Shown here: piece after piece, positions 46,303-56,279 of the stretch
Position numbering within the stretch: the first letter of the stretch is position 1
Layout: every line of letters begins with the position of its first letter
Origin: Amphibacillus jilinensis Y1
GTDB lineage: Bacteria; Bacillota; Bacilli; Bacillales; Amphibacillaceae
Length of the DNA: 64,000 bases
Reading direction: 5' to 3'
Assembly: GCF_000306965.1 (NCBI RefSeq)
Contig: NZ_JH976442.1
Span: 8,415-72,414, forward strand
Notes under the pieces: model-generated
What the model was told of the DNA's origin: nothing
Database searches by the model: none
Seen by the model: the letters and a program-made list of their open reading frames with translations, nothing else
Position numbers and translations under genes: made by a program

Positions 46303-46333
46303 AAAAAACCACCCCAACGAATTGGAGCGGTTA
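46303..46333 (-). terminator. TPP riboswitch terminator
   Basis: On the minus strand ACCGCTCCAATTCG pairs with TTGGGGTGGT (imperfectly) and is followed by TTTTTTAT, between the TPP aptamer and thiD. Confidence 0.8.
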
Positions 46334-46370
46334 TCTTTTTAGATAAAGAAAGGTAGTCTATGACAACGCC

Positions 46371-46460
46371 CCACTTCCCTCCGTTGGTACTAGCCAAATC
46401 AGGTTCAAAGGGACCAAAGAAAAAACTTTATCTCAGCGTTTAATACGCGCCCCTAGTGGA
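46371..46460 (-). ncRNA. TPP riboswitch (THI element)
   Basis: Minus strand shows the conserved blocks TCCACTAGGGGCGC, CGCTGAGATAAAG, CCCTTTGAACCTGATTTGG, CTAGTACCAACGGAGGGAAG and the closing AGTGG. It lies upstream of thiD with a terminator between, so thiDME should be repressed by TPP. Confidence 0.96.
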
Positions 46461-46518
46461 TAGATATATGATTATATTTACACTAAAACACTTATCTCTT
46501 ATTCTGTCAAACTATTCA

Positions 46519-47058
46519 TTAATGATTAATAACACCCATCGCATTTAATGGCCAAATTCGAAACACAACTTCTCCGATTATAGCGTCTTCAGAAATCACT
46601 CCAAAATTCCGACTATCTCGGCTAATCGGGCGATTATCACCAAGAACAAAATATGAGCCTTCTGGAACAACATGATAGCCTTGCTCTTCCTCCAAGTCAT
46701 AGTTATAAGTGAACAACTGATTATCATGCAATTGCACCTTTAACTCATCTAAGTAATCCTCTTCATAAGGTACATCATTGATGTAGAGGACATCATTCTC
46801 TATTTTAATTTGATCTCCAGGCAAACCGATCACTCGCTTAACATAGTTATCATCTGCATCAGGTGCATAAAATGCTATTTCATCAAAGCGATCAATAGAA
46901 CTGATTTTACTAATAATTATGCGATCGCCATCACGAAGATTAGGCAACATTGAGTCACCTTTTACTATTGAAGGCGTCATGACAAATTCTCTAACGACAA
47001 ATACAATAACCAAAGCAATAATTATCGCTTTTAACCAAGAAATGATTTCCTTTACCAT
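46519..47058 (-). CDS. lepB: Type I signal peptidase
   Basis: Membrane-bound Ser/Lys protease that removes signal peptides. The 179-aa protein has one N-terminal span (about 8-25), catalytic Ser36 in TPSIVKGDSMLPNL, catalytic Lys74 in NYVKRVIGLPGD, and the box E VLGDNRPISRDSRNFG. Single-span and short, it matches the SipS/SipT group of Bacillus. Single gene. Confidence 0.93.
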   Translation of the reverse strand: MVKEIISWLKAIIIALVIVFVVREFVMTPSIVKGDSMLPNLRDGDRIIISKISSIDRFDEIAFYAPDADDNYVKRVIGLPGDQIKIENDVLYINDVPYEEDYLDELKVQLHDNQLFTYNYDLEEEQGYHVVPEGSYFVLGDNRPISRDSRNFGVISEDAIIGEVVFRIWPLNAMGVINH

Positions 47059-47204
47059 TTAAGTCATCCTCATTTTCTATCAATATTAATCTTATTATAC
47101 GATTAAATTCCAGTAAAAGCTACCAATTAAGTAAGCGCAGATTCACTAAAATTTTTACATATCTCGACTCGTCTTTTGGTAACGGATATAAAAGGACCAC
47201 TTAA

Positions 47205-47411
47205 TTAGCGGACGAGGTCTACAAGAAGTGGCGGTCTTATTCTGTAATCCTTCTTAAAGATGTGAAGCTTTTAGTCTACGATCTTACCCATCCTCCGATT
47301 GATCGTTGGGCGGATCAGAAGATTAACATGCGTTATCTCCCACCTAAACAGATTTTTTCTCTTCTCTATTTTAGGACTAACGCTTTACAGATACTTATCT
47401 GTGATAAAAAT
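47205..47411 (+). repeat. Dispersed intergenic repeat, copy K with hairpin-array remnant
   Basis: GAGGTCTACAAGAAGTGGCG, TCTTATTCTGTAATCCTTC and TTTTAGTCTACGATCTTAC resemble the array in copy J. The repeat core follows with GTTATCTCCCACCTAAACAG, TTCTCTATTTTAGGA, GCTTTACAG and TTATCTGTGATAAAAA. It lies between lepB and the flavodoxin gene. Confidence 0.65.
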
Positions 47412-47441
47412 GAGCGCAATGGTCTCATTGCGCTCATTTTT
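47406..47441. terminator. Terminator at the end of the flavodoxin gene
   Basis: AAAAATGAGCGCAATG pairs perfectly with CATTGCGCTCATTTTT around a 4-nt loop; it works in both directions and abuts repeat K. Confidence 0.85.
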
Positions 47442-47895
47442 ATTGATTATTCTTAAGCTCTTCAATGAACTTATTAGCAAATTGTTGACATCTTTCAATA
47501 TCGTCTTGGTCCGGAGTTAAGTCGACTTTCAATAAGGGTTCAACCACTGTTGATCCCACCGCATTAAATTGCTCAGCCATTATTTCTAATGCCACCCCAT
47601 AAGCAGGGTAATAGGAATCACATGAGCCAAAAAGTCCGACTAATTTTCCCGATAAATCTTCTTCACCTAAGTCTTGATGGAAATCTTCTACTTCATAAGG
47701 GAGCTCTCCGTCTCCCCATGTGTAAGTACCAAACAGAATTGCATCATAATGAACGAGATCAAAAGCTGCAATATCATCAATATCAATCTGAAATGACTCA
47801 ACCGTAAAACCCAAGGACTTTATTCGCTCACCAATAGCCCCAGCCATTTCTTCAGTATTACCTGACATGCTCGCATAAACCAAAACAATTTTCAC
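47440..47895 (-). CDS. Flavodoxin, Fur-regulated
   Basis: FMN electron carrier of 151 aa that can replace ferredoxin. The phosphate loop is YASMSGNTEEMA (about 7-18), the isoalloxazine loops are GTYTWGDGELPYE and GSCDSYYPAY. It is expressed from a promoter with a Fur box in its spacer, so it should rise in iron limitation. Flavodoxin may also serve as the reductant of the PFL activase encoded about 4 kb away, an inference from E. coli. Confidence 0.92.
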   Translation of the reverse strand: MKIVLVYASMSGNTEEMAGAIGERIKSLGFTVESFQIDIDDIAAFDLVHYDAILFGTYTWGDGELPYEVEDFHQDLGEEDLSGKLVGLFGSCDSYYPAYGVALEIMAEQFNAVGSTVVEPLLKVDLTPDQDDIERCQQFANKFIEELKNNQ

Positions 47896-47922
47896 ACTTG
47901 TTCACTCCCTCTTGACTATATT

Positions 47923-47947
47923 AATTGATAATGATTATCAATGTCAA
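47923..47947 (-). promoter_or_regulatory. Fur box inside the flavodoxin promoter
   Basis: ATTGATAATGATTATCAAT (47923-47941) is a perfect palindrome with the classic Fur core. On the minus strand TTGACA (47942-47947) precedes it, and the palindrome fills the spacer to a TTAATA -10, giving direct steric repression by Fe-Fur. Confidence 0.85.
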
Positions 47948-47957
47948 GAGTTGCTTT

Positions 47958-48761
47958 CTACGATGACTTCGGATTGTTCGCTCTATCATAACAAGCAACG
48001 AGAACCTCTTCCATCATTTGATCAAATTGATACTTATCAAATACCTCTAGCGCAGCTGCTGTAACTCCCCCAGGGCTAGCAACATCATCAATAAGATCTT
48101 TAGGGCACTTCAAATCTGACGTTAGCATCTCTGCAGCCCCTCTAACCATTTGGGCTACAAGTTGTTTAGCCACAACTTCAGAAACACCTGTATCTTCAGC
48201 TTTTCTAATTAACACATCTGCCATCCGATATACAAAAGCTGGCGAACTCCCTGTTATCGGCGTTAAGGCATGTACTTGTTGCTCCGTTAACTTTTTAAAC
48301 TTACCAATACTAAACAATATTTTTTCAACAAAATATTCTTGTTCATCTGTTACATGTGTACCGGGCGCAAACAACGTCATCGATTCCCCTTTTGATGCTG
48401 CAGTATTCGGCATTACCCACGCAACAGCAGCTTGATCAGGGAGGCGTTCTTCCATATAAGAAATATCAACTCCGGCAGCTACCGTTATAACGAGTTGATC
48501 AGTCATCACTTGCGCCAAGTTAGCTAATACATCTTCGTGTGCTTCTGGAGGCATAGCCAAGATCACTATATCTTGATCTGATACATGTTCCTGCCACTGG
48601 GTTGTGGCATCGACACAAAACCTTCTCTCCACTTCACTCAACCGCTCATGATTACCATTATTAGCAACGAGTATATTAACAAAGTCCGCTTTCTTCAACC
48701 CTTTTATAATCGCCTGCGCCATTCTACCTGCACCAACGATTAATATTTTTTCGTCCGACAC
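47958..48761 (-). CDS. proC: Pyrroline-5-carboxylate reductase family protein
   Basis: NAD(P)H enzyme for the last step of proline synthesis. GTG 48761 is chosen because GAGGAGGGTG lies about 8 bases upstream; the longer frame starts within that site. The 267 aa have ILIVGAGRMAQAIIKGL, MPNTAASKGESMTLF and the signature ITGSSPAFVYRMAD...VASPGGVTAAALEVF. It resembles the ComER/ProC group; ProC is more likely given the complete signature. Single gene with the flavodoxin promoter just downstream. Confidence 0.85.
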   Translation of the reverse strand: MSDEKILIVGAGRMAQAIIKGLKKADFVNILVANNGNHERLSEVERRFCVDATTQWQEHVSDQDIVILAMPPEAHEDVLANLAQVMTDQLVITVAAGVDISYMEERLPDQAAVAWVMPNTAASKGESMTLFAPGTHVTDEQEYFVEKILFSIGKFKKLTEQQVHALTPITGSSPAFVYRMADVLIRKAEDTGVSEVVAKQLVAQMVRGAAEMLTSDLKCPKDLIDDVASPGGVTAAALEVFDKYQFDQMMEEVLVACYDRANNPKSS

Positions 48762-48968
48762 TTTTTTCACCCTCCTCAAGTACTATGCATTTACCATTTT
48801 TAAAATTCCCCACCAATTTGTAGCCGCTTCAAACATTTAAATGCCTCTTATCCTTATGTAGTCGATTGAAGCAAGTTGCTCTCCATTTCTACTATACCTC
48901 TACGAACGAAGCTTGACAACGTTATCTAAAAGATAATTTATTTTGATCATCCTTTTAGCTAGAAATAA

Positions 48969-48998
48969 AAATCGATGAAGCCTAGACTCCATCGATTC
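48969..48998 (-). terminator. Terminator of ohr
   Basis: AATCGATG pairs with CATCGATT around a 12-nt loop, followed by TTTTTATTT on the minus strand. Confidence 0.75.
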
Positions 48999-49007
48999 CT
49001 ATCAGTT

Positions 49008-49427
49008 TTAGACAGCATCTACTTTTAGTTCAACATCAACATTGCCTCTTGTTGCTTTAGAATACGGACAGAAGTCATGGGCCTGTTTAACCAAATCTTC
49101 CGCTTCTTGCTGTGAAACACCTTTAATTTCCACGTGTAGAACAACAGCTATTTTAAAACCATTATCTGCACTATCCTTTAATAAACTGACATCAGATGAT
49201 AGCGTTGATTCAATATTTTTTTTGGCTTTTGAGGCCATTAAATTTAATGCACCATCAAAACAAGCGGCATATCCAGCAGCAAATAGTTGTTCAGGGTTCG
49301 AGCCCGTTTCACTACTTTTACTTGCGGGATCAACTAAATTTAAGTCAATCACACCATCATCAGACTTAACATGACCTTCACGCCCACCTTGAGCTACAGC
49401 ACGCGAGGTAAATAATACATCACTCAT
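49008..49427 (-). CDS. ohr: Organic hydroperoxide resistance protein (OsmC/Ohr family)
   Basis: Thiol peroxidase for organic hydroperoxides, 139 aa, dimeric. The two catalytic cysteines are Cys56 in AACFDGAL and Cys120 in HDFCPYSKA, with the conserved NPEQLFAAGYA and the N-terminal Arg in GGREGHV. OhrR is not seen nearby. The region upstream contains a 20-base palindrome (49561-49580) and a repeat fragment; neither is clearly an OhrR box. Confidence 0.93.
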   Translation of the reverse strand: MSDVLFTSRAVAQGGREGHVKSDDGVIDLNLVDPASKSSETGSNPEQLFAAGYAACFDGALNLMASKAKKNIESTLSSDVSLLKDSADNGFKIAVVLHVEIKGVSQQEAEDLVKQAHDFCPYSKATRGNVDVELKVDAV

Positions 49428-49500
49428 TCTTTTATCACTCCTTAATATATTAGCCTCTAGATTAACTATTCCTTTTTTATCAATTATTAAACATAAAACC

Positions 49501-49545
49501 TTTAATCATTGAGCATTTTGCTCCTACTAATGGGTCGTTGGTTAC
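49501..49545 (+). repeat. Dispersed intergenic repeat, 5' fragment L
   Basis: TTTAATCATTGAGCATTTTG, CTCCTACTAATGGGTCGTTG matches the 5' hairpin and the start of the spacer; the rest is missing. Confidence 0.5.
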
Positions 49546-49560
49546 TAAGAAGATGTGATT

Positions 49561-49580
49561 ATTAAAGTAATTACTTTAAT
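49561..49580. promoter_or_regulatory. Perfect 20-base palindrome
   Basis: ATTAAAGTAATTACTTTAAT reads the same on both strands. It may be an operator for ohr or for the decayed gene to the right; the binding protein is unknown. Confidence 0.4.
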
Positions 49581-49663
49581 CAGATCATTACGACTACGCT
49601 ACAATTAAACCATACACTACCAGCTAATCATTCCAAAAAATACTTTAGGAAATCTAATGAGGC

Positions 49664-51386
49664 GATGCTTGGAATTTCATCACAAACAGAGAAGGTATTA
49701 TCAAGTTTTGGGAAGATGGCTTAAAGCGAAGTGGCCAATTCGAGAATGTGATTACCGTCGGGATGCGTGGCGAACAGGATACAGCCATCATGGGGAAAGA
49801 AGCAACGTTAGCAGACAATATCAACATGCTTCAAGATGTATTACAAAACCAAAATCAACTCATCCACAAACATATACACCCTGATCTATCAGAGGTACCT
49901 AGGATGCTCGCCTTATATAAAGAAGTAGAACCTTTCTTTTATGGTGATGAAAATACTCCAGGGCTTATACATTCAGAGGAACTTGAAGATGTCATATTAA
50001 TGCTTTGTGATGATAACCATGGCAATCTCCGGACTCTACCAACAAGAGAAATGCTTAATCATAAAGGCGGCTATGGCATGTATTATCACTTTGATTATCA
50101 TGGGGGTCCGATTTCATACGAATGGATCAACAGCTCTTACTTACCTAAAATTTGGGAGCAGATGACCATGGCATACGATTTTGGTGTCCGAGATCTTTGG
50201 ATTGTTAACGTAGGTGGTATTGCTACTCAGGAATTCCCATTATCTTATTTCCTGGACTTAGCTTACGACTTTGATAAATGGGGTACAAACGCAATTAACC
50301 AAACTGACTTTTATACCAAGCATTGGATTGAACAGAATTTTGCAAACAAATGCACTGAGGAACATCAAGAAAAGTTGTTTGACCTAATAATAGGTTATAC
50401 AAAGCTCGCCCATAACCGACGACCCGAAGCGATGAATGTCAATGTTTATCACCCCGTTAACTACAAGGAAACAGACTTGATGCTTTCGAAAATTGATCAA
50501 CTATTGCAAATAGCTGAAGAGCTTTATCATGCTGTCGATCCCGACAACCTTTCTGCTTATTTCGCTCTTGTCTACTATCCAGCGGTAGGGAATTTAAACC
50601 TTCAAAAGCTATGGCTCCTTACAGGAAAAAAATAATGCCGCTGCCAAACGAGGCAAACTCAAGGCAAACAAACAGGCTGAACAGGTGCGGGCTTGTTTAA
50701 AAAAAGCTTGTTGAACAGTACCAAACGATTGAAAATGGGAAATGGTATGGACTTGGACTATCTGAACATATAGGCTTTACGCATTGGAATGAAGATGAAA
50801 ACCAAAACCCAGTGCTTATGCAGGTGTGACCAGCTAATAAGACCAGGCTCATCATCACCGTCGACGGAACCGAACAGCACACTGAAGGTTCACCATGGCA
50901 CCAACACAAAAGGTGAATTGAACCAATTCCAAGTGATCCAAGGCTACGGTAAAACCTTATCCGCCGTTAAAGCCTTCCCAACGACAGAGCATTTTGTGCT
51001 CAAAAAAGATGCTCCTTATCTCGACTATCAATTTATGTTAACAGAAGCAGGCAACTATGAGCTAGAACTATACATGCAGCCGTCTAAATCCAGTAACCAA
51101 AGTAAGTAAGCTATTTTGCGGCATTCAAATTAACGATGATGATGTGAAAACAGTTAACATTCTACCTGATGACTACCGTGTTAACGGCCACACCTGGGCA
51201 GAAGGGGTGCTAAATAATATCCATAAGCACGTTAGTACAATTAAAGTCAAGAAAGGTGTAAATTTGCTACGCATCTATGCTATCAGTCCAGGATTTGTCT
51301 TAGAAAAGCTCGTTATTTATTCCAAAGCAAATAAGCCAAAAGCTAGCTATCTTGGACCACCAGAAACTTATTATGTAGGAAAATGA
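49664..51386 (+). pseudogene. GH115 alpha-glucuronidase, truncated and frameshifted
   Basis: The translation matches the glycoside hydrolase 115 family: NREGIIKFWEDGLKRSGQFE, VITVGMRGEQDTA, LCDDNHGNLRTLP, GMYYHFDYHGGPISYEWINS, DLWIVNVGGIATQEFPLSYF and YHAVDPDNLSAYFALVYYP. The first 250-300 residues are absent, with no start or ribosome site. The rest is broken by indels in A-runs near 50627 and 50700, a stop at 50827 and more shifts to 51109; two C-terminal pieces (to GPPETYYVGK) remain. GH115 removes methylglucuronic acid side groups from xylan, so this is a lost hemicellulose function. Confidence 0.85.
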
Positions 51387-51471
51387 CGATCAGATTCATT
51401 TTGCACAAAACCGTGTATTCTTTCCTTTTTTAGTATGTTCCTTTGTTAAATTCAATTGCTTATAACGCAAA

Positions 51472-51503
51472 AAACACGCACGATAAAAATCGTGCGTGTT
51501 TAC
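51472..51503. terminator. Bidirectional terminator
   Basis: AAAACACGCACGAT pairs with ATCGTGCGTGTTT around a short A-loop, about 70 bases downstream of pflA on the minus strand. Confidence 0.75.
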
Positions 51504-51573
51504 TCTCAAAAGATAGCGACAAATAAAATCACCGGGAGAAAATCGAATCCCCCCTACACATTGAACGTTCAAT

Positions 51574-52320
51574 TTATGTTAAAGCAATACTCTTTTTCCG
51601 CGTTAAAATAGCCTCTGCATTTTTCACCCGTTCTTCAGAAGGTGGCTCTATACCTTCTAACGGATAAGACAGACCTAAATTCTCCCATTTGTAAACACCT
51701 AACTTATGATAGGGCAAAACATCGATTCGATCAACATTAGATAAAGTTGTAATGAAATCCGACAAGCGCTGTAACAATTGATCATCATCACTGCCACCCG
51801 GAACCAACACGTGCCGTACCCAAATTGGCACTTGCTTCTCATCCAAATAACGTGCCATATCAAGAATGTGCTCATTAGACACACCGGTAAGTTCTTTATG
51901 CTTATCGTTATCAATTTGTTTCAAATCAAATAAAATCAAATCAGTTACTTCCATTAGCTCATCTAAAGTTTTAATAAAACGAGGTGAACGACTGAAACAG
52001 CCACCAGATGTATCAATACATGTATGGACACCCAATTTCTTAAGCTCAGTAAATAATTCAAGTAAAAATTCGGCTTGAATCAATGGTTCTCCACCACTAA
52101 CTGTCACACCACCATTAGAAGATTCGAAAAATGGAATATAAGATTTAACATCTTCAACAATTTCTTGAACTGTCATCTCTTTACCACCGGTCATCTTCCA
52201 TGTATCTGGGTTATGGCAAAATTGGCAACGTAACAGGCATCCCTGGGTGAAAATGATATACCGCAAACCAGGACCATCTACTGTACCTAAGGTTTCTATT
52301 GAATGAATGCGACCTTTCAT
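51574..52320 (-). CDS. pflA: Pyruvate formate-lyase activating enzyme
   Basis: Radical SAM enzyme that installs the glycyl radical on PflB under anoxia. The 248-aa protein has the cluster motif [15 protein letters not shown] (Cys28, Cys32, Cys35), the SAM-binding [11 protein letters not shown] and DTSGGC. It follows pflB after 65 bases containing a perfect hairpin, so it is probably co-transcribed at a lower level. Confidence 0.95.
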   Translation of the reverse strand: MKGRIHSIETLGTVDGPGLRYIIFTQGCLLRCQFCHNPDTWKMTGGKEMTVQEIVEDVKSYIPFFESSNGGVTVSGGEPLIQAEFLLELFTELKKLGVHTCIDTSGGCFSRSPRFIKTLDELMEVTDLILFDLKQIDNDKHKELTGVSNEHILDMARYLDEKQVPIWVRHVLVPGGSDDDQLLQRLSDFITTLSNVDRIDVLPYHKLGVYKWENLGLSYPLEGIEPPSEERVKNAEAILTRKKSIALT

Positions 52321-52347
52321 GTTGTTCCCCTCCTAAATTTGATAAAA

Positions 52348-52373
52348 GTAGGAGAAGATAAATCTTCTCCTAC
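52348..52373 (-). promoter_or_regulatory. Perfect intercistronic hairpin between pflB and pflA
   Basis: GTAGGAGAAGATA and TATCTTCTCCTAC-like arms form a 26-base palindrome without a U-tract. It looks like an mRNA-stabilising or attenuating hairpin rather than a full terminator. Confidence 0.6.
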
Positions 52374-52385
52374 AGCTAGAATTAT

Positions 52386-54644
52386 TTATAAACTATCATG
52401 GAAAGTACGATTAATAACATCGATCTGTTGTTCTCTTGTTAACTTAATGAAGTTAACAGCATAGCCAGACACACGAATGGTTAATTGCGGATATTCCTCA
52501 GGGTGCTCCATAGCATCCAACAATGTTTCACGATCAAACACATTAACATTTAAGTGATGACCTTTTTTCTTAGCATATCCATCAAGCATCGCCGCAAGGT
52601 TGGCTTTTTGAGTGTCTATATCTTTACCAAGTGCTTTAGGAACAATTGAGAATGTATTAGAAATACCATCTAATGAATAGTCATACGGCATTTTAGCAAC
52701 AGAATTCAATGATGCTAACGAACCATTTGTATCACGACCATGTAATGGATTAGCCCCAGGCGCGAATGGTTCTCCCGCTTTTCGGCCATCTGGTGTATTT
52801 CCTGTTTTCTTACCGTAGACAACATTTGACGTAATGGTAAGAATAGATTGCGTATGAACGGATTGACGGTATGTTTTATGCTTTTTAATCTTATTCATAA
52901 ATGCTTTAACTAAATCAGAAGCAATTTCGTCGACACGATCATCATTGTTACCGTATTTAGGATAATCTCCCTCGATTTCATAGTCAACAGCAATACCATC
53001 TTCATCGCGAATCGTACGAACTTTTGCATGTTTAATTGCACTTAATGAGTCGGCAACAACTGATAATCCTGCAATCCCACAAGCCATTGTACGTAAGACT
53101 TCACGATCGTGAAGTGCCATTTCAATTCTTTCATAGCTATATTTGTCATGCATGAAATGAATAATGTTAAGTGCATTCACATAAACACCAGCTAACCAAT
53201 CTAACATGACATCATATTTTTTCTTAACTTCATCATACTCTAAATATTCAGAAGTGATTGGTGCGTAGTTAGGCGCTACCTGCGCTTTTGACTTTTCATC
53301 GACACCACCATTAATCGCGTAAAGTAAAGCTTTTGCCAAGTTTACACGTGCACCGAAGAATTGCATTTGCTTACCAATACGCATTGCCGATACGCAACAT
53401 GCGATACCATAGTCATCGCCATAATGCGTACGCATCAGATCATCATTTTCATATTGGATTGAGCTTGTTTTGATCGACATCGCAGCACAATATTTTTTAT
53501 AATTATCTGGTAACTGCTCAGACCATAATACCGTTAAGTTAGGCTCTGGTGCTGGTCCTAAATTATCTAGTGTGTGCAAGAAACGATAAGAGTTCTTCGT
53601 TACTAACGGACGCCCATCTTCAGCAATACCCGCTAATGATTCTGTTACCCATGTTGGGTCACCACTGAATAATTCATTATATTCAGGTGTTCTAGCAAAC
53701 TTAACTAGACGTAGTTTCATAACAAAGTGATCAACTAGTTCTTGTACTTCTTCTTCAGTTAGCACGCCATTTTCAAGATCACGCTCAACATAAATATCTA
53801 AAAATGTTGAGACACGACCAAGACTCATCGCAGCACCATTTTGTTCTTTAATTGCTGCTAAATAGCCAAGATATAACCATTGAAAAGCTTCTTGAGCAGT
53901 AGTTGCTGGCTTAGAAATATCAAAACCATAAATATCCCCTAATTGCTTAAGTTCTTGAAGCGCACGAATTTGTTCCATATGCTCTTCACGATCGCGGATA
54001 ATATCTTCTGACATGACACCATTTCCACCAATTAAATCCAACTCAGCTTTTTTCGCTTCAACTAATTTGTCTGTACCATAAAGTGCCACGCGGCGATAGT
54101 CACCAATAATTCGACCACGGCCATAAGCATCAGGTAAACCTGTTACCACACCTGCACGACGCGCCGCTCGAATTTCTGGAGTATAAGCATCAAATACACC
54201 CTGGTTATGCGTTTTACGATAATCCGTAAAGATCTTCTCTACTTCTTCATCTAGCTTATATCCATAAGATTCTGCTGATACCTGCGCCATACGAATACCA
54301 CCATATGGTTGTAGAGAACGTTTGAAAGGTACATCTGTTTGTACACCAACCACCTTCTCTTTACCTTTGTCAAGATACCCCGCATCATGTGAAGTGATGG
54401 TTGATACAATCTTTGTATCTAAGTCATAAACACCACCACGCTCACGTTCTTCTTTTGTTAAATCCATAACGCGATCCCACAATGCTTTCGTTGCATCTGT
54501 CGGTCCAGCTAAAAACTCTTCATTACCCTCATATAAATTGAAATTTTTTAAAATAAAGTCACGGACATCAATTTCTTTTTGCCAGTTACCATCAACGAAA
54601 CCATTCCAAGGATTATTTTTTGTAACTTCTTCTGCTACTTTCAT
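52386..54644 (-). CDS. pflB: Formate C-acetyltransferase (pyruvate formate-lyase)
   Basis: Glycyl-radical enzyme converting pyruvate and CoA to acetyl-CoA and formate in anaerobic growth. ATG 54644 ([16 protein letters not shown]) follows GAGGTAACGG. The 752-aa protein has the adjacent catalytic cysteines in [12 protein letters not shown] and the radical Gly727 in [10 protein letters not shown]. The length is normal for the Firmicute enzyme. The promoter has an Fnr-like box near -42. Confidence 0.96.
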   Translation of the reverse strand: MKVAEEVTKNNPWNGFVDGNWQKEIDVRDFILKNFNLYEGNEEFLAGPTDATKALWDRVMDLTKEERERGGVYDLDTKIVSTITSHDAGYLDKGKEKVVGVQTDVPFKRSLQPYGGIRMAQVSAESYGYKLDEEVEKIFTDYRKTHNQGVFDAYTPEIRAARRAGVVTGLPDAYGRGRIIGDYRRVALYGTDKLVEAKKAELDLIGGNGVMSEDIIRDREEHMEQIRALQELKQLGDIYGFDISKPATTAQEAFQWLYLGYLAAIKEQNGAAMSLGRVSTFLDIYVERDLENGVLTEEEVQELVDHFVMKLRLVKFARTPEYNELFSGDPTWVTESLAGIAEDGRPLVTKNSYRFLHTLDNLGPAPEPNLTVLWSEQLPDNYKKYCAAMSIKTSSIQYENDDLMRTHYGDDYGIACCVSAMRIGKQMQFFGARVNLAKALLYAINGGVDEKSKAQVAPNYAPITSEYLEYDEVKKKYDVMLDWLAGVYVNALNIIHFMHDKYSYERIEMALHDREVLRTMACGIAGLSVVADSLSAIKHAKVRTIRDEDGIAVDYEIEGDYPKYGNNDDRVDEIASDLVKAFMNKIKKHKTYRQSVHTQSILTITSNVVYGKKTGNTPDGRKAGEPFAPGANPLHGRDTNGSLASLNSVAKMPYDYSLDGISNTFSIVPKALGKDIDTQKANLAAMLDGYAKKKGHHLNVNVFDRETLLDAMEHPEEYPQLTIRVSGYAVNFIKLTREQQIDVINRTFHDSL

Positions 54645-54699
54645 TTCCGTTACCTCCTCATTTTTCAACACTTTTTTAATACCATATCATCTTACTTAA

Positions 54700-54743
54700 A
54701 GTATATACCCTTACTAGCTAAAAATAAAGTGAAAAAGATCACA
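54700..54743 (-). promoter_or_regulatory. pflB promoter with Fnr-like box
   Basis: TATACT (54700-54705) is the -10 on the minus strand; its start site would be near 54693. AGTGA-AAAAGA-TCACA (54728-54743) matches TGTGA-N6-TCACA in 9 of 10 positions and is centred near -42, the classic activating position. A Rex contribution is possible because the half-sites are similar. Confidence 0.6.
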
Positions 54744-54963
54744 TTTTAAAACTGTTATAATAAAAGTTCATATTTTGTTCAAATTTTAGTTAACTAAAGC
54801 GATGATATAGTATCTAAATTATGATAACGCTATATTAGCTGTTTTTATCGCATTTTAATTAATTGAAATTGAAGTTATACATCGTCCTTTTTAACACGTA
54901 ATTTATTCTGTGTCATTCTGTATTACTTATTTTATATATTAATATTAATACAGGTGAATCTGA
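54744..54963. other. Divergent regulatory region between pflB and the iron ADH
   Basis: AT-rich sequence without a gene; includes an imperfect palindrome around ATGATAACGCTATATTAGC. Nothing else recognised. Confidence 0.4.
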
Positions 54964-55077
54964 ATGGATTCCAAATATCAACAAATTCCTCTTGCTTCAC
55001 CGTTTGTCATAACCTCCTATCCAAAGACATATACTAACACCACTGTGCTTATTACTTTACTTATCTTTTATTTGTGA
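54964..55077 (+). CDS. Possible 37-aa peptide upstream of the iron ADH gene
   Basis: ATG 54964 after AGGTGA opens a frame MDSKYQQIPLASPFVITSYP followed by KTYTNTTVLITLLIFYL and TGA. It has a hydrophobic C-terminal third. It ends 29 bases before the next start codon. It could be a leader peptide or the truncated N-terminus of a membrane protein; the family is not recognised. Confidence 0.3.
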   Translation: MDSKYQQIPLASPFVITSYPKTYTNTTVLITLLIFYL

Positions 55078-55106
55078 CCATTATATAAATAAGGAGGCGA
55101 TATAAA

Positions 55107-56279
55107 GTGAATAACTTTATCTTTAACAACCCTACAAAACTTATTTTTGGTAAGGATATGTTAAACCATTTAAAAGAAGAGATCCCCACTTATGGTAACC
55201 GTGTGCTACTCGTTTATGGTGGAGGTAGCATCAAGCGCAATGGACTCTACCAGGAAGTGCTTGATCTTTTAAATGAAATAAACGCTGAAATATTTGAGTT
55301 ATCAGGTGTCGAACCAAACCCACGCGTCACGACAGCGCGTAAGGGGATTGAGATCTGCAAAAATGAGCAAATTGATTTTATCTTAGCTGTTGGTGGTGGA
55401 AGCACAATCGACTGTGTCAAAGCTATTGCAGCTGGCGCCAAATCGGAGCATGACATCTGGGATATTGTTACAAAAAAATATCAAGCTAAGGATGCATTGC
55501 CGTTCGGAACTGTCCTTACGTTAGCAGCAACTGGTTCGGAAATGAATGCAGGCTCGGTGATTACGAATTGGGAAACAAAAGAAAAGCATGGATGGGGAAG
55601 TGCGGTCACTTATCCTAGATTTTCTATTTTAGATCCTACATATACATATACTATCCCACGCGATCAGACTGTATATGGGATCGTTGATATGATGTCACAT
55701 GCACTTGAACATTATTTCCATCACGAAACCAATACGCCATTTCAAGATCGGATGGTAGAAGGCTTATTAAAAACAGTAATCGAAACGAGCCCTAAACTGC
55801 TAGCTGACCTTGAAAATTACCAGCATCGTGCTACTATTTTATACTGTGGGACAATGGCTTTAAATGGGATGGTCAATATGGGCTATCAAGGCGATTGGGC
55901 AACACATAACTTAGAGCACGCTGTTTCTGCAGTTCACGACATTCCTCACGGCGGTGGGCTGGCTATTTTATTCCCAAACTGGATGAAGCACGTGCTAGAT
56001 GAGAACGTGGCACGTTTCAAAAAATTCGCCGAGCGCGTCTTTGACATTGAACAAGGTGCCCTTTCGGATCGCGAGGTTGCTATCAAAGGAATAGACGCTC
56101 TAAGCGATTTCTGGAAGTCAATCGGAGCGCCAAGTCGATTAGCAGATTATAATATTAATGAAGAAACCATTGCAGAAATGGCAGACAAAACAGTCACAGC
56201 GCATGCAAGCTTTGGTAATTTTAAAAAGCTAACACGCGAGGACTCTGTTGCGATTTATCAAGCAAGTCTAATCGAGTAG
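55107..56279 (+). CDS. Iron-containing alcohol dehydrogenase (butanol dehydrogenase/YqhD type)
   Basis: NAD(P)H-dependent alcohol/aldehyde oxidoreductase of 390 aa. It has [11 protein letters not shown] (NADPH-type glycine motif), [20 protein letters not shown], the metal ligands in [38 protein letters not shown]. Start GTG 55107 follows AAGGAGGCG. The last codons (Ile-Glu-stop) come from the 3' end of a group II intron remnant inserted at the gene end; the decayed paralog at 57812 ends at ...KASL. It likely reduces aldehydes in fermentation. Confidence 0.92.
   Translation: MNNFIFNNPTKLIFGKDMLNHLKEEIPTYGNRVLLVYGGGSIKRNGLYQEVLDLLNEINAEIFELSGVEPNPRVTTARKGIEICKNEQIDFILAVGGGSTIDCVKAIAAGAKSEHDIWDIVTKKYQAKDALPFGTVLTLAATGSEMNAGSVITNWETKEKHGWGSAVTYPRFSILDPTYTYTIPRDQTVYGIVDMMSHALEHYFHHETNTPFQDRMVEGLLKTVIETSPKLLADLENYQHRATILYCGTMALNGMVNMGYQGDWATHNLEHAVSAVHDIPHGGGLAILFPNWMKHVLDENVARFKKFAERVFDIEQGALSDREVAIKGIDALSDFWKSIGAPSRLADYNINEETIAEMADKTVTAHASFGNFKKLTREDSVAIYQASLIE

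Noticed and set aside
55247-55456. Minus-strand frame inside the iron ADH
   Set aside because: Shadow of a conserved enzyme gene.
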